Below, piece after piece: positions 45,481 through 57,621 of a stretch of 64,000 bases of DNA. Position 1 is the first letter of the stretch, and the number at the start of each line of letters is the position of its first letter. Under the pieces are notes generated by a model. That model saw only the letters and a list, made by a program, of their open reading frames with translations, was not told the origin of the DNA and did not search any database. Origin of the DNA: Pseudomonas putida (GTDB lineage Bacteria; Pseudomonadota; Gammaproteobacteria; Pseudomonadales; Pseudomonadaceae); assembly GCF_009883635.2 (NCBI RefSeq), contig NZ_CP026115.2, positions 3,100,001-3,164,000 of the forward strand. The letters run 5' to 3'. The translations under genes were made by a program, and so were the position numbers.

Positions 45481-46796
45481 TGTGCGGCCTGGTCAGCGCC
45501 AGGCAGCTTGATTTCAACGTAGGCTTCGTCGCGGATCTGGCGCAGCCAGGTCTGCAGCTCTTCGTCGTACTTGCGGTTGCGCAGCACGTTCATGGCCTGT
45601 TGCTCACGAGCCTGCTCGGTGCTGTCGGTGGCACGGCGGCCCAGCACTTCAAGGACGTGCCAGCCGTACTGGGTCTTGAACGGTTTGGTCACCACGCCTT
45701 GCTGGGCGTTGGCCATCTGCTCGCGGAACTCAGGTACCAGGCTGTTTGGGTCGACCCAGTTGAGGTCGCCGCCATTGAGCGCGGAGCCTGGGTCTTCCGA
45801 GAAGCTCTTAGCCAGCGTGGCAAAGTCTTCGCCGTTATTGATCCGCTCGTAGAGCTTCTCGGCCAATTGTTCGGTGGCAGCTTCGCTGCGCACTTCGCTT
45901 GGTTTGATCAGGATATGGCGGACATGCACTTCGTCACGCAGCACGTTCTCGCTGCCGCCGCGCTTCTCCTCAAGCTTGATGATGATGAAACCGCTCGGAA
46001 TGCGCAGTGGCTGGGTGATATCGCCAACGCTCATGCTGCCGAGCAGTTTGGCGAATTCCGGTGGCAGCTGAGCCGCTTTGCGCCAGCCCATCTCGCCGCC
46101 TTCCAGGGCGTTTTCACTCTTGGAGTTGGCAATTGCCATCTGGCCGAAGTCAGCGCCTTTGCGAAGCTGGTCGTAGACATCACCGACCTTGCGCGCAGCC
46201 GCCCGGATGTCGTCGGAGTTGGCGGCTTCCGGTGTCGGGATGAGGATGTTGGCCAGTCGATACTCTTCCGACATCTGCATCTTGCCCATGTCCGAGGCGA
46301 GGAAGTTCTTCACTTCCTGCTCGGAAACCTGAATGCGCTCGGCAACGCGGCGCTGACGCACGCGGCTGATGATCATCTCGCGCTTGACCTGCTCGCGGGC
46401 GTCGTCGAACGACAGGCCGTCATGGGCGAGGGCGGCGCGGAACTGCTCCAGGGACATGCCATTGCGCTGGGCAATGGTGCCGATGGCCTGGTTCAGCTCT
46501 TCGTCGGTGATGCGGATGCCCGAACGTTCGCCGATCTGCAGCTGCAGGTTCTCGACGATCAGGCGTTCCAGTACCTGCTGCTCCAGTGCGCCGGTCGGCG
46601 GCACGCCGCCGCCGCGCTTGGCGATGGTCTGCTGCACCTCGTGGACACGCTGGTCCAGTTGGCTCTGCATGACCACGTCGTTGTCGACGATGGCCACCAC
46701 GCGGTCGATGGGTTGTACCGCGGCATGCACCGCGCCACTCAGCAATGCAGCGCCCAGCAAAACCGGGCGCAGTCGATCAATAAGCTTGGTCTTCAC
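45477..46796 (-). CDS. surA: Periplasmic chaperone and peptidyl-prolyl isomerase SurA
   Basis: A 439-residue periplasmic chaperone for outer-membrane proteins, including LptD, encoded just upstream. A signal peptide of about 25 residues is present ([13 protein letters not shown]), then the N-terminal chaperone region ([18 protein letters not shown]), two parvulin domains (about residues 175-275 and 285-385; the second has [10 protein letters not shown] and GGDLNWV) and a C-terminal helix. The start is a GTG at 46796 that overlaps the end of lptD by 20 bases. Confidence 0.95.
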   Translation of the reverse strand: MKTKLIDRLRPVLLGAALLSGAVHAAVQPIDRVVAIVDNDVVMQSQLDQRVHEVQQTIAKRGGGVPPTGALEQQVLERLIVENLQLQIGERSGIRITDEELNQAIGTIAQRNGMSLEQFRAALAHDGLSFDDAREQVKREMIISRVRQRRVAERIQVSEQEVKNFLASDMGKMQMSEEYRLANILIPTPEAANSDDIRAAARKVGDVYDQLRKGADFGQMAIANSKSENALEGGEMGWRKAAQLPPEFAKLLGSMSVGDITQPLRIPSGFIIIKLEEKRGGSENVLRDEVHVRHILIKPSEVRSEAATEQLAEKLYERINNGEDFATLAKSFSEDPGSALNGGDLNWVDPNSLVPEFREQMANAQQGVVTKPFKTQYGWHVLEVLGRRATDSTEQAREQQAMNVLRNRKYDEELQTWLRQIRDEAYVEIKLPGADQAAQ

Positions 46797-49578
46797 GTGT
46801 ACGGTAACCTTGAATGCCTTGGTCGAGGAACGATTCCACCTTGTTGCCCACTACGCCGCCGAGGCCTTTCAGGACGATTTGCAGGAAGATGCCGTGGTCG
46901 CCTTTTTCGTTTGCAGGAGTAGCCTGGCTGAAGTCGTCGTAGTCGACCCAGTAACGGTTGATCAGGCGCAGCTTCCAGCAGCAGTTGTCATACTCGAAAC
47001 CACCCATGGCTTCCAGGGTACGGTTACGGTTGTAGTCATGCTGCCAGCGGGCGATCACGTTCCATTGCGGTACGACTGGCCAGATGACCGAGAAGTCGTG
47101 CTGCTGGATCTTGTAGTAATCCTTGATGTAGTTCGGATCGCCCGGCGTGCCATAGTCGCCGCCGCCCACTTTCCAGGTACCGGTAGTGGAGTCGTAGGCG
47201 ATGGTGTCGTTGCGGTAGCGATAGCCGACGTTGACGATCTTGTTCGGGTTGTCTTCAGGCTGGTAGTGGAACATCGCGCTGCCCGAACGGGTGCTGCGGC
47301 TGTCCGGGTCCCAGTTGAAGTCCGAATTGAAGCGCCAGTCGCGGTTGAAGTAGTAGTTGTACACCAACGCGTACGGCGATACATCCGACTGCGAGTCCTT
47401 GCGGGTACGGTAGTCAATGCCTGGCAGCTGGACCTTGCGGTCCTTGAAGTAGTAAGCCTGGCCAATGCTGAAGTTCTGACGCTCGAAGCCGTTTTCCTCG
47501 ATCCAGCGGGTGGTCACGCCCAGCGACAGCTTGTTCTCGTCGCCGATGCGGTCGGTGCCGGCGAAGCGATTGTCGCGGAACAGGGAATCGTAACTGAACA
47601 GGTTTTCGCTCGAGTCGAACAGCGGGATGTCCGTCTGGTCCTTGTACGGGACGTAGAGGTAGAACAGGCGCGGTTCGAGGGTCTGGCGGTAATTGGTGCC
47701 GAACAGCGAAGTGTTGCGGTCGAAGTAAAGGCCGCTGTCAACGCTGAAGATCGGAACATCGCGATCTTGAGTGCTGTTGAAGTCGCCTTCTAGCGGAATT
47801 CGACCTGGCTGAGTAATTAGGTCGTTCTTACCTTTTCCGTCCAGGTCTAGGTCATAGTGTGTGTACATGTACTTCAGCTTCGGCGTGATGTAGCCGTAGC
47901 TAGCTGTCATCGGCAGGCTGATAGCTGGCGCAACGTTGAGGCGAGTACCGTTAGCACGCGCAAGACCGAAGATGTTTTCATCCAGACGTTGGCCAGGAAC
48001 GCCAGCGGTGTCATCCGGTAGCCCATCTTTGTTGGTCACGAAATCGTTCTTCAGGTCGCGATCGAAGCGCACGGCTTCAGTCTCGTAGCTGAGGTCGAAC
48101 CCGCTTGGATGGTAAGGCAGCATGCCATTGAGAGTGATCTGCGGCAGCTTGTCGTACGGCGTGATCTGCGACAGGGTCGCCATCTCGTACGCTTGTGCAT
48201 TCAGGCGGGCGGTGTAAGTGTCGCCACGCCAGGTCAGGGCACCTTGCTGATTGACCACGTCCCGGCTCTTGACGCCGATCTGGTCGGTTTCAAGGTCCTG
48301 GAAGTAGAACGGATCGCTGATGTCGGTGTAGTCAACTTCAGTCATCAGGCGCTCGTCCAAGCCACCTTTGTGCTGCCAGTTGATCATCCAGCGTTCTTTC
48401 TTGTAGTCCGTCTGCAGCTTGCGGTCGTCGTCCTCGTCGTTGAGGTAGCCGCCGCCGAACTGGCCTTCGCTGGACTTGGTCAGGTAGCGGAACTCGCCTT
48501 CCATCAGCAGGCCGCGCTTGGTCATGTAGCGCGGGTACAACGTGGCGTCATAGTTGGGCGCCAGGTTGAAGTAGTAAGGCGTGACCAGCATGAAGCCGGT
48601 GTCGCTGGTGCTGCTGAACGACGGCGGCAGGAAGCCGGACTGGCGACGGTCGTCGATCGGGAAGTAGATGTACGGTGTGTAGAGCACCGGGAAATCTTTG
48701 ACCCGCAGGGTGACGTTGGTCGCGGTACCGAAACCGGTCGCCGGGTTCAGGGTGATGTTGTTGCCCTTCAGCTGCCAGGCGTTGCTGCCCGGTTCGCACG
48801 TGGTGTACGTACCGTCCTTGAGACGGATGATGGCGTTTTCGCCACGCTTGGCGTACAGGGCATTGCCGCGAATGTGCGACTTGTGCATCACGTATTCGGC
48901 GTTGTCGACCTGGGCTTCGCCAGTATCGAGCTGAATCTGCGCCTGGTCACCGACGACCAGCGAGCCATTGTCGCGGATCTTGACGTTGCCCTTGAGCTCG
49001 CCACGGTTCTCGGCCTGGTACAGGTTGGCCTCGTCGGCTTCGGCCTGCATGCTGCCCTGGCGCATGACCACGTCACCAGCGAGGGTAGCGATCTGCTGCT
49101 CCTGCTGGTACTTGGAGACCTTGGCGTTGATGTAGGTCGGCGACTCGTCCTTCGGCGTGGAGTCGGCCATGCCGGGGCGAGTGGGCTCGATGTACGCGCC
49201 ACCGCAGTACGGGCCGGTTTCGGCCAGTTGGGCTGCAGTGAGCTTCTCGCGTGGAACCCAGTCGAGGTGGCTGTAGTCTTCGCTGCGCGACTTCAGGCCA
49301 CGGCCCTTGGCCTCGGTGACCAGCATCGGCTTGTCAGCGGACTCGGCCGGCTCGGCTTCGGTGCCCGACGTGAGCGCGGCCCCTTCATGCACCGGGCGCG
49401 GAGGCAGGTTGTTGGCTGGGGTCTTGGGCTTGCAGTCCCAACCACCGGAGGCGGACACTTGGCAGTCGAACTGCTCGGCAGCCACCACATAGGGGGTGGC
49501 CAAAGGTTGCATGGCCAGCAGACCGCCGGTCACCAGCAACGGAAACTTTCTACGAAACGCGGGGGATTTCAATGCCAT
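46777..49578 (-). CDS. lptD: LPS assembly outer-membrane protein LptD
   Basis: A 933-residue translocon that, with LptE, inserts lipopolysaccharide in the outer leaflet. It has a signal peptide (residues about 1-33), an N-terminal periplasmic jellyroll (OstA/LptA-like, after [11 protein letters not shown]) and a C-terminal barrel. Cysteines near the mature N-terminus (FDC, GWDC) and the adjacent pair CC near the C-terminus (DNCCWKLRL) are placed like the disulfide-forming residues of E. coli LptD. The ATG at 49578 gives [15 protein letters not shown]; longer readings run over the divergent amgK promoter region. Confidence 0.95.
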   Translation of the reverse strand: MALKSPAFRRKFPLLVTGGLLAMQPLATPYVVAAEQFDCQVSASGGWDCKPKTPANNLPPRPVHEGAALTSGTEAEPAESADKPMLVTEAKGRGLKSRSEDYSHLDWVPREKLTAAQLAETGPYCGGAYIEPTRPGMADSTPKDESPTYINAKVSKYQQEQQIATLAGDVVMRQGSMQAEADEANLYQAENRGELKGNVKIRDNGSLVVGDQAQIQLDTGEAQVDNAEYVMHKSHIRGNALYAKRGENAIIRLKDGTYTTCEPGSNAWQLKGNNITLNPATGFGTATNVTLRVKDFPVLYTPYIYFPIDDRRQSGFLPPSFSSTSDTGFMLVTPYYFNLAPNYDATLYPRYMTKRGLLMEGEFRYLTKSSEGQFGGGYLNDEDDDRKLQTDYKKERWMINWQHKGGLDERLMTEVDYTDISDPFYFQDLETDQIGVKSRDVVNQQGALTWRGDTYTARLNAQAYEMATLSQITPYDKLPQITLNGMLPYHPSGFDLSYETEAVRFDRDLKNDFVTNKDGLPDDTAGVPGQRLDENIFGLARANGTRLNVAPAISLPMTASYGYITPKLKYMYTHYDLDLDGKGKNDLITQPGRIPLEGDFNSTQDRDVPIFSVDSGLYFDRNTSLFGTNYRQTLEPRLFYLYVPYKDQTDIPLFDSSENLFSYDSLFRDNRFAGTDRIGDENKLSLGVTTRWIEENGFERQNFSIGQAYYFKDRKVQLPGIDYRTRKDSQSDVSPYALVYNYYFNRDWRFNSDFNWDPDSRSTRSGSAMFHYQPEDNPNKIVNVGYRYRNDTIAYDSTTGTWKVGGGDYGTPGDPNYIKDYYKIQQHDFSVIWPVVPQWNVIARWQHDYNRNRTLEAMGGFEYDNCCWKLRLINRYWVDYDDFSQATPANEKGDHGIFLQIVLKGLGGVVGNKVESFLDQGIQGYRTREDQAY

Positions 49579-49708
49579 CTTATTAGTCCGGGCTTCCTGC
49601 GTGCCATCTGCCCGCGTGTGGGGCCGCACGCCTCTCGATGGTCTGAAAAAGATGCTGGATAATAAAGCATGACCCGCTTGACGGCTAGGGCCGTCGGAGA
49701 CCCTTGTA

Positions 49709-51396
<1,688 letters not shown>

Positions 51397-51397
51397 C

Positions 51398-52162
51398 ATG
51401 TGGTGGCCAGGCACGGTAATCGGGTTGGGCGCAGGCTTTGCGGTCGCCAGTATCCCCGGTGCGTTGCTCGGTGCCTTGCTGGGCCAGGCGATGGACCGAC
51501 GCATTCGCCTGCAGGGCTGGGACGACATGTGCGAGCGCCTGGGCGGTCGCCCGGTCCTGCAAGACGATGAATTGCTGTTCGTCTTGCTCGGGCGGCTGGC
51601 CAAGAGCGACGGCCGTGTGGCCGAGCAGCACATCCAGCAGGCGCGGCAGGAAATGGTCCGCCTGGACATGGCCGAAGCTGCGCGTTTGCGGGCGATAGCC
51701 GCCTTCAACCGTGGCAAGACTGGCAAAGACCGGTTGTCTGGCCACCTGCGACGCATCCGCCTGCAGCCGCATGCCGCCGAGGGTACCTTGCGTGCCTGCT
51801 GGCGCATGGCCTGGGCCGACGGCAAGGCTGGGCGGCGCGAGCGTGAACTGCTGCTGGAGTGGGGGCACAAGCTGGGCCTGAGCCGGCGTCAGGTGCAGGC
51901 GCTGTCACTGGAGTACGAGCCGCGCAAGGCACCGGTGTCAGCGGGTGTGATGAACTTCGCGGCAGCGCTGCGCTTGCTGGGCGTCGAGGCCGACACCGAG
52001 GGGGATCAGGTAAAGCAGGCTTACCGGCGCCTGGTCAGCAAGCATCATCCGGACAAACTGGCGGGCAGCGGGGCAAGCGAGGCGCAAGTGCGCGAAGCAA
52101 CCGAGCGGACCCGCGAACTGCACCAGGCCTATGCGATCGTTCGCAAGCGGGGCGGGTTCTAG
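51398..52162 (+). CDS. DjlA-type membrane-anchored J-domain protein
   Basis: A 254-residue protein. A short N-terminal membrane segment (WWPGTVIGLGAGFAVASIPG, residues 2-21) is followed by a TerB-like domain (about 50-160) and a C-terminal J-domain with HPD at about residues 217-219 (SKHHPDK). DjlA is a co-chaperone that stimulates DnaK at the membrane. It begins one base after the murU stop, so it is in the cell-wall recycling operon, which suggests an envelope role; its J-domain is well conserved. Confidence 0.9.
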   Translation: MWWPGTVIGLGAGFAVASIPGALLGALLGQAMDRRIRLQGWDDMCERLGGRPVLQDDELLFVLLGRLAKSDGRVAEQHIQQARQEMVRLDMAEAARLRAIAAFNRGKTGKDRLSGHLRRIRLQPHAAEGTLRACWRMAWADGKAGRRERELLLEWGHKLGLSRRQVQALSLEYEPRKAPVSAGVMNFAAALRLLGVEADTEGDQVKQAYRRLVSKHHPDKLAGSGASEAQVREATERTRELHQAYAIVRKRGGF

Positions 52163-52164
52163 AA

Positions 52165-52181
52165 GGGGCGCACAGCGCCCC
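52165..52181. terminator. Hairpin between djlA-like and DUF3530 genes
   Basis: ggggcgc-aca-gcgcccc is a perfect 7-base stem with a 3-base loop three bases after the djlA-like stop, between convergent genes. There is no T tract. Confidence 0.6.
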
Positions 52182-52194
52182 TGGCAACCTCAAA

Positions 52195-53193
52195 TTACTG
52201 TTGCGGGCTCATCCAGCCCCGAACCCTGCGGAACAATTGCTCTTGTTCGCCGTCCTTGTTGGCCGGCATGGCAATCAATGACAGCTGCTTGTATTGGCTG
52301 TCCTTCTGCCGCTTGCTGGCCTGCAAGCGCTGCGCCGCCGCATTGCGGTCCCCGGTACGGGTGGCGTAGTAGAGGTCAGCCGTAGGCACCTTGAGGGTGG
52401 GCGTCAGGCTTTCCAGGTCGTGCTCGACCCGTGCCGGCGTCTGTGCGGCAACCATCACCAGCTTCTGCACCTGGGGCGGTTGCTTTTCGCTCAGGTAGCG
52501 TGCTGCCCAATAGGCGCCGCTGCCGTGGCCGATCAGCACGATGCTGCGCGAGTTGTGCTGTTGGGCATAGGCCACGGCAGCATCCAGGCGAGCGAAGATG
52601 CGTTCGGCGTCGGCCTCGTCGTTCTGTTCGCTGGCTTGCTCGGCGTCGGTGCTTTCCGCGGTATCGGTGTCGGCGGCGGTGGCCTGGGCGATGTTGGCGT
52701 TGGCGTCGGCAGGGGTGTCCTTGGCCGGTGCGCTTTCGCCTGCTTCTTTCTCAGGCGCTGGCGCCGGCTTGTCCTCTACCCGTGCTTGCGGGGCGTCGGC
52801 GAGCAGGTCGGGCAGGCTCACGCTCAGGCTGTGCCAGCCGATATCCGGGAACTTGCGCCGTAACGGGCCGACTGTGTTGGGCCAGTCGGCATTTTCGCCA
52901 GCGCCCGGGACGATAATCACGGCACCCTGCGGATCACTGTCGTTGGCCGGTTTCCACAGGGCCAGGAAGCTGTCCGCGCCGGCCTGCAGGGTCTGTTGTT
53001 CGGCTTTTGGCACCAGGCGCTCCAGGGCTTGCGCGTCTTCCTGGCTACGCTCCAGCAGGGGCGGGCGTGGCGCCGGGGCGGCGGGCGCCTCGGCTGCTGC
53101 CTCCGGCTTGGCGGCGTCAGCGGCCAGGGCGCCGAGTGGTAGGAGCGAGGCCAGGCAGCACATTGCCAGCGTCGTGCGATAAAGTGTGGACAT
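52195..53193 (-). CDS. DUF3530-type alpha/beta-hydrolase-like periplasmic protein
   Basis: A 332-residue protein with a signal peptide (about residues 1-24, ending GALA-AD) and an alpha/beta-hydrolase-like fold. The elbow GHGSGAYWAARYL contains Ser as a potential nucleophile, and PGAGENADWP is an oxyanion-type turn. An insertion of about 70 residues (roughly 120-195) is extremely rich in Ala, Glu, Asp and Pro and probably disordered. Catalytic Asp and His are not evident to me, so enzymatic activity is uncertain. It is divergent from the agtS gene. Confidence 0.8.
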   Translation of the reverse strand: MSTLYRTTLAMCCLASLLPLGALAADAAKPEAAAEAPAAPAPRPPLLERSQEDAQALERLVPKAEQQTLQAGADSFLALWKPANDSDPQGAVIIVPGAGENADWPNTVGPLRRKFPDIGWHSLSVSLPDLLADAPQARVEDKPAPAPEKEAGESAPAKDTPADANANIAQATAADTDTAESTDAEQASEQNDEADAERIFARLDAAVAYAQQHNSRSIVLIGHGSGAYWAARYLSEKQPPQVQKLVMVAAQTPARVEHDLESLTPTLKVPTADLYYATRTGDRNAAAQRLQASKRQKDSQYKQLSLIAMPANKDGEQEQLFRRVRGWMSPQQ

Positions 53194-53288
53194 GAATCAA
53201 CCCAAGGCCAGAATGATACCGGCAGCCTAATAGTATTTGCCCGCGGCGGCCATGCTGCATGGCCGCCCTTGCCAAGACGAGCGTGTAG

Positions 53289-55676
53289 ATGAAGCGATTG
53301 CGTCGCCTGTTGGTTATCGGCTGGTTGTGCCTGCCCTTGATCGCCTTGGCACGGTCGGAAGTGCCACCAATGGTGACGCTGGAGCCTGCCCAGCAGCAAT
53401 GGCTCGAGAGCCATCGCAGCCTGCGTGTCGGCCTGGTGCTGCAGGCACCCTACGCACAGTTCGATCGCCGCCTGCAGCAGCTCTACGGCGCCAACGTCGA
53501 GCTGGTGAACTGGCTGGGGCAAGCGCTGGGCCTGGACCTGACCTGGCGCAACTTCACCGACCAGGCCAGCCTTGAGCATGCCTTGCAAGCGGGGGAGATC
53601 GATTTCGCCCCGGGACTGACGCAAACACCGGCCAGCCTGCGCCTGTGGCTGTTCAGCGACCCTTACATGCGAGTACCGCAGCTGGTGGTGGGGCCGCGTA
53701 CCGGGGCGATCGCCGTGGAACTGGAAAAGCTCGATGCTGAAACCCGCGTCGCAGTGCGCATGCCCAGTGTCCTTGCCGACTATCTGCGTGGCAATTACAG
53801 CGGCCTCAATCTGCAGGGCGTGCCCAGCGAGCGCGAGGCCTTGCAACTGCTGGTCGGTGGCCAGGCCAGTTACGCGGTGCTCGATGAGGCACAGCTGAGT
53901 CGGCTATCACGGGAAAGTGAGTTCGCCGAGCTGGTGGTGGTGGGTGATATCGGCTTGCCGCAGTTGCTGCGAGTGGGTTCGCGACGCGACTGGCCGGTGC
54001 TTGCCGATGTCCTCGAGCGCGGGCTGCAGGCCATGCCGGCCAAGGAGCTGGAGCAACTTCACCAGCGTTGGTTGCAGCCCAAATACCCGCGCTTGAGCGA
54101 GTCGCCCGGCTTCTGGCAGAACCTGGCCTTGCTGTTCGGCATGTTGTTGCTGTGTGCCCTGGCCACGTTGGTGTGGCAGCGTCGGCAGCAACGCCAGCTG
54201 GAACGCAGCCTGCTGGCCACGCGGGAAAGCCTGACCGAGCGGCAGGGGCGCGAAGAGGCGCTGCGCCTGAGCCAGTTCGCCATCGATCAGAGCACGGTGG
54301 GCATTCTCTGGGTCAACTGGGACAGCCATGTACGCTACGCCAACCATGCGGTGGAGCACATGCTTGGCTATGCCGAGGCCGAGCTGCTGGAGCGCCCGCT
54401 GATCGACTTCGAGCCGAACCTGACCATGGACCGCTGGCTTGAACTGTGGAAGGGGGCCCGTGCCGGCGATGGCGGTGCCCGGCAATTCGAAACCCAGTGC
54501 CGGCGCGCCGATGGCAGCTTGCTCCCGGTGGAACTGTCGCTCAGCTTCCTGCGTTTTCGCGATGCCGAATACCTGGTGGTGTACCTCGCCGATGTCACCG
54601 AACGCCATCGCGCCCTGGCGGCCCTGCGCGAAAGCGAGGCGCGGCTCAAGGGCATTGCCGGTAACGTGCCGGGCCTGGTGTTCCGCCTTGAGCCAGCACC
54701 TGCCGAAGGTGAGCCGGAATTTCCGTACATCAGCGAGGGCAGCGAGGCGCTGGTCGGCTACACGCCCGCGCAGATCCAGCACCCACTGATGGGGTTACGC
54801 AATCTCGTACACCCAGACGATCGGGCCGACTATCACCAGGTGCAGGATCTGGCGATTGCCAGTGATCAGGACTGGTCGTGGCAGGGGCGTATCCTCACCC
54901 GTCAGGGCGAGCAGCGCTGGGCCGACATCAAGGCCAGTGCCCGGCGTTTGCCCAATGGCCGGGTGGCCTGGGACGGTATCGTCTGGGACATCACCCAAGG
55001 CAAGCGCGCCGAGCTGGCGCTGGCTCAGTCGCAGGAGCAGCTGCGCGAGCTCTCGGCGCACCTGGAGAGCGTGCGCGAAGAAGAAAAGGCCCGCATCGCC
55101 CGTGAAGTGCACGATGAGCTGGGGCAGATGCTGACCGTGCTCAAGCTGGAAGTGTCGATGTGCGAGCTGGCCTTTGCCGAACTGGATCCTGGCCTGCACG
55201 AGCGCCTGGGCAGCATGAAGCGCCTGATCGCCCAGTTGTTCCAACTGGTACGCGACGTCGCCACCGCGTTGCGTCCACCGATCCTCGACGCGGGTATCGC
55301 CTCGGCCATCGAATGGCAGGCGCGGCGTTTCGAAGCGCGCACGCAGATACCGTGTCTGGTACAGGTACCGGATAATCTGCCAGCATTGAGCGATGCCAAG
55401 GCCACCGGCCTGTTCCGCATCCTGCAGGAGGCGTTGACCAACGTGATGCGCCATGCGCAGGCACACAGCGTGGAAATCGAACTGGTGCGTGAAGACGGGC
55501 AACTGCGCATGACCGTCAGTGACGATGGCACTGGCTTCTGCCGGGATCAGCCCAGGCCCACCTCGTTCGGCCTGGTCGGCGTGCGTGAGCGGGTGCTGAT
55601 GCTCGGTGGCAGCATGGCGCTGGACAGTGAACCAGGCGAGGGCACCAGCCTGAGCGTGGCCATTCCCTTGGAGTAG
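53289..55676 (+). CDS. agtS: Sensor histidine kinase AgtS
   Basis: A 795-residue hybrid-free sensor: signal-anchor, periplasmic solute-binding domain (about residues 35-260), a membrane segment (LALLFGMLLLCALATLVWQ, about 278-296), two PAS/PAC domains (about 325-440 and 445-570), then a HisKA_3 dimerisation domain with His608 (REVHDELGQ) and an ATPase domain (VSDDGTGF, FGLVGVRERV). In P. aeruginosa the homologue in this place is AgtS (PA0600), which with AgtR controls uptake of 5-aminovalerate and 4-aminobutyrate. It is cotranscribed with the response regulator ten bases downstream. Confidence 0.9.
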   Translation: MKRLRRLLVIGWLCLPLIALARSEVPPMVTLEPAQQQWLESHRSLRVGLVLQAPYAQFDRRLQQLYGANVELVNWLGQALGLDLTWRNFTDQASLEHALQAGEIDFAPGLTQTPASLRLWLFSDPYMRVPQLVVGPRTGAIAVELEKLDAETRVAVRMPSVLADYLRGNYSGLNLQGVPSEREALQLLVGGQASYAVLDEAQLSRLSRESEFAELVVVGDIGLPQLLRVGSRRDWPVLADVLERGLQAMPAKELEQLHQRWLQPKYPRLSESPGFWQNLALLFGMLLLCALATLVWQRRQQRQLERSLLATRESLTERQGREEALRLSQFAIDQSTVGILWVNWDSHVRYANHAVEHMLGYAEAELLERPLIDFEPNLTMDRWLELWKGARAGDGGARQFETQCRRADGSLLPVELSLSFLRFRDAEYLVVYLADVTERHRALAALRESEARLKGIAGNVPGLVFRLEPAPAEGEPEFPYISEGSEALVGYTPAQIQHPLMGLRNLVHPDDRADYHQVQDLAIASDQDWSWQGRILTRQGEQRWADIKASARRLPNGRVAWDGIVWDITQGKRAELALAQSQEQLRELSAHLESVREEEKARIAREVHDELGQMLTVLKLEVSMCELAFAELDPGLHERLGSMKRLIAQLFQLVRDVATALRPPILDAGIASAIEWQARRFEARTQIPCLVQVPDNLPALSDAKATGLFRILQEALTNVMRHAQAHSVEIELVREDGQLRMTVSDDGTGFCRDQPRPTSFGLVGVRERVLMLGGSMALDSEPGEGTSLSVAIPLE

Positions 55677-55686
55677 GAGAGCGAGC

Positions 55687-56316
55687 GTGATTCGAGTGCT
55701 GGTGGCCGAAGACCACACCATTGTCCGTGAAGGCATCAAGCAGTTGATCGGCCTGGCCAAGGACATGCAGGTGGCGGGGGAGGCCGGGAATGGCGAGCAA
55801 TTGCTCGAGACCCTGCGCCACACGCCTTGCGAGGTGGTATTGCTGGATATCTCCATGCCGGGGGTAAATGGCCTGGAGGCGATTCCGCGCATCCGCGCGC
55901 TGAACGACGCCCCGGCGATCCTGATGCTGTCGATGCACGACGAGGCGCAGATGGCGGCCCGTGCCCTGAAAGCGGGTGCTGCGGGCTATGCGACCAAGGA
56001 CAGCGACCCGGCCCTGTTGCTCACGGCGATTCGCCGAGTGGCAGGAGGCGGGCGCTACATCGACCCGGCACTGGCCGACCGCATGGTCTTCGAGGTAGGC
56101 CTGACCGAGACCCGGCCACTGCACACGCTGTTGTCGGAACGCGAGTTCTCGGTGTTCGAGCGCCTGGCCCAGGGCGCCAACGTCAACGACATCGCTCAGC
56201 AGCTGGCACTTTCGAGCAAGACCATCAGCACCCACAAGGCCAGGCTGATGCAGAAGCTCAAGGTCAATTCGCTGGCGGAACTGGTGAAGTACGCCATGGA
56301 GCACAAGCTGGTCTGA
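55687..56316 (+). CDS. agtR: LuxR/NarL-family response regulator AgtR
   Basis: A 209-residue regulator starting at GTG (55687, with tggagtaggag upstream). It has the receiver domain with phosphoacceptor Asp54 (VVLLDISMPG), plus the LuxR helix-turn-helix (LSEREFSVFERLAQGANVND, then LSSKTISTHKARLM). It follows the kinase closely. In P. aeruginosa AgtR is needed to switch on the agtABCD transport genes. A perfect palindrome 13 bases after its stop codon is a candidate binding site before agtA. Confidence 0.9.
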   Translation: MIRVLVAEDHTIVREGIKQLIGLAKDMQVAGEAGNGEQLLETLRHTPCEVVLLDISMPGVNGLEAIPRIRALNDAPAILMLSMHDEAQMAARALKAGAAGYATKDSDPALLLTAIRRVAGGGRYIDPALADRMVFEVGLTETRPLHTLLSEREFSVFERLAQGANVNDIAQQLALSSKTISTHKARLMQKLKVNSLAELVKYAMEHKLV

Positions 56317-56328
56317 TTGCGACATCCT

Positions 56329-56346
56329 TGTAGGGATCGCCCTACA
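56329..56346. promoter_or_regulatory. Perfect palindrome before agtA (TGTAGGG-N4-CCCTACA)
   Basis: The arms tgtaggg and ccctaca are exact complements around atcg, 110 bases before the agtA ATG. The form and place suit a NarL/LuxR-type response regulator operator, with AgtR the obvious candidate. It could instead be a small hairpin at the end of the agtR mRNA; no T tract follows, which argues for an operator. Confidence 0.5.
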
Positions 56347-56456
56347 GCAAATCTTCCATCGGGATGATGGCATTCTCTCAGTACCGCCGATTTTCGGGCG
56401 CTTGCGGCTCTTCTACTCTTTTGCCTACGCAGTCATTCCAACAAGAAGGTGCAGGC

Positions 56457-57581
56457 ATGAGCGAGGCGAATTCGAACGCTGCCACCGGCGAGACGCTGGT
56501 CAGCTTCCGTGGTGTGCAGAAGAGCTACGACGGCGAATCGCTGATCGTCAAAGACCTCAACCTGGACATTCGCAAGGGTGAATTCCTCACCCTGCTCGGC
56601 CCCTCCGGCTCGGGCAAGACCACCAGCCTGATGATGCTGGCCGGTTTCGAAACTCCCACTGCCGGTGAGATCCAGCTGGCCGGGCGTTCGATCAACAACG
56701 TGCCACCACACAAGCGCGACATCGGCATGGTGTTCCAGAACTACGCACTGTTCCCGCACATGACCGTGGCCGAGAACCTGGCCTTCCCGCTGACCGTACG
56801 CGGCCTGAGCAAGACCGACATCAGCGAGCGGGTCAAGCGGGTGCTGAACATGGTCCAGCTCGATGCCTTCGCCAAGCGCTACCCCGGCCAGCTTTCCGGT
56901 GGTCAGCAGCAGCGTGTGGCGCTGGCCCGGGCGCTGGTGTTCGAACCTCAGCTGGTGCTGATGGACGAGCCACTGGGCGCCCTCGACAAGCAGCTGCGTG
57001 AACACATGCAGATGGAGATCAAGCACATTCACCAGCGCCTGGGCGTGACCGTGGTCTACGTGACCCACGACCAGGGCGAGGCGCTGACCATGTCCGACCG
57101 CGTGGCGGTGTTCCACCAGGGCGAGATCCAGCAGATCGCCGACCCGCGCACCCTCTATGAAGAACCTTGCAACACCTTCGTCGCCAACTTCATCGGCGAG
57201 AACAACCGCATCAACGGCACCCTGCTGGCCAGCGATGGCAAGCGTTGCCAGGTGCAGCTGGCCCGCGGCGAGCGGGTCGAGGCGCTGGCGGTGAACGTCG
57301 GCCAGGCTGGCGAGCCGGTGACCCTGTCGGTGCGCCCCGAGCGCGTGCGCCTTAACGGCCACAGCGAAAGCTGCGTCAATCGCTTCTCCGGCCGCGTGGC
57401 CGAGTTCATCTACCTGGGCGACCACGTACGGGTGCGCCTGGAAGTCTGCGGCAAGGCCGACTTCTTCGTGAAGCAGCCGATCGCCGAGCTCGACCCGGCG
57501 CTGGCCGTGGGCGATGTGGTACCGCTGGGCTGGGAGGTGGAGCACGCCCGCGCGCTCGATCCGATTGCCGAAGCCCACTGA
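56457..57581 (+). CDS. agtA: ABC transporter ATP-binding protein AgtA (PotA-like)
   Basis: A 374-residue ATPase of the spermidine/putrescine subfamily. It has Walker A (GPSGSGKTT), the signature LSGGQQQRVALARAL, Walker B (LVLMDEPLGALD), His-switch THDQ, and a C-terminal TOBE regulatory domain. In P. aeruginosa PA0603 is AgtA for 5-aminovalerate and 4-aminobutyrate uptake. The ATG at 56457 has agaaggtg before it; a longer frame upstream would read through the operator. Old annotations call it polyamine transport. Confidence 0.9.
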   Translation: MSEANSNAATGETLVSFRGVQKSYDGESLIVKDLNLDIRKGEFLTLLGPSGSGKTTSLMMLAGFETPTAGEIQLAGRSINNVPPHKRDIGMVFQNYALFPHMTVAENLAFPLTVRGLSKTDISERVKRVLNMVQLDAFAKRYPGQLSGGQQQRVALARALVFEPQLVLMDEPLGALDKQLREHMQMEIKHIHQRLGVTVVYVTHDQGEALTMSDRVAVFHQGEIQQIADPRTLYEEPCNTFVANFIGENNRINGTLLASDGKRCQVQLARGERVEALAVNVGQAGEPVTLSVRPERVRLNGHSESCVNRFSGRVAEFIYLGDHVRVRLEVCGKADFFVKQPIAELDPALAVGDVVPLGWEVEHARALDPIAEAH

Positions 57582-57621
57582 TGGATTGCTTCACCAACCC
57601 TGTACTGTGGAGAGAATAATA

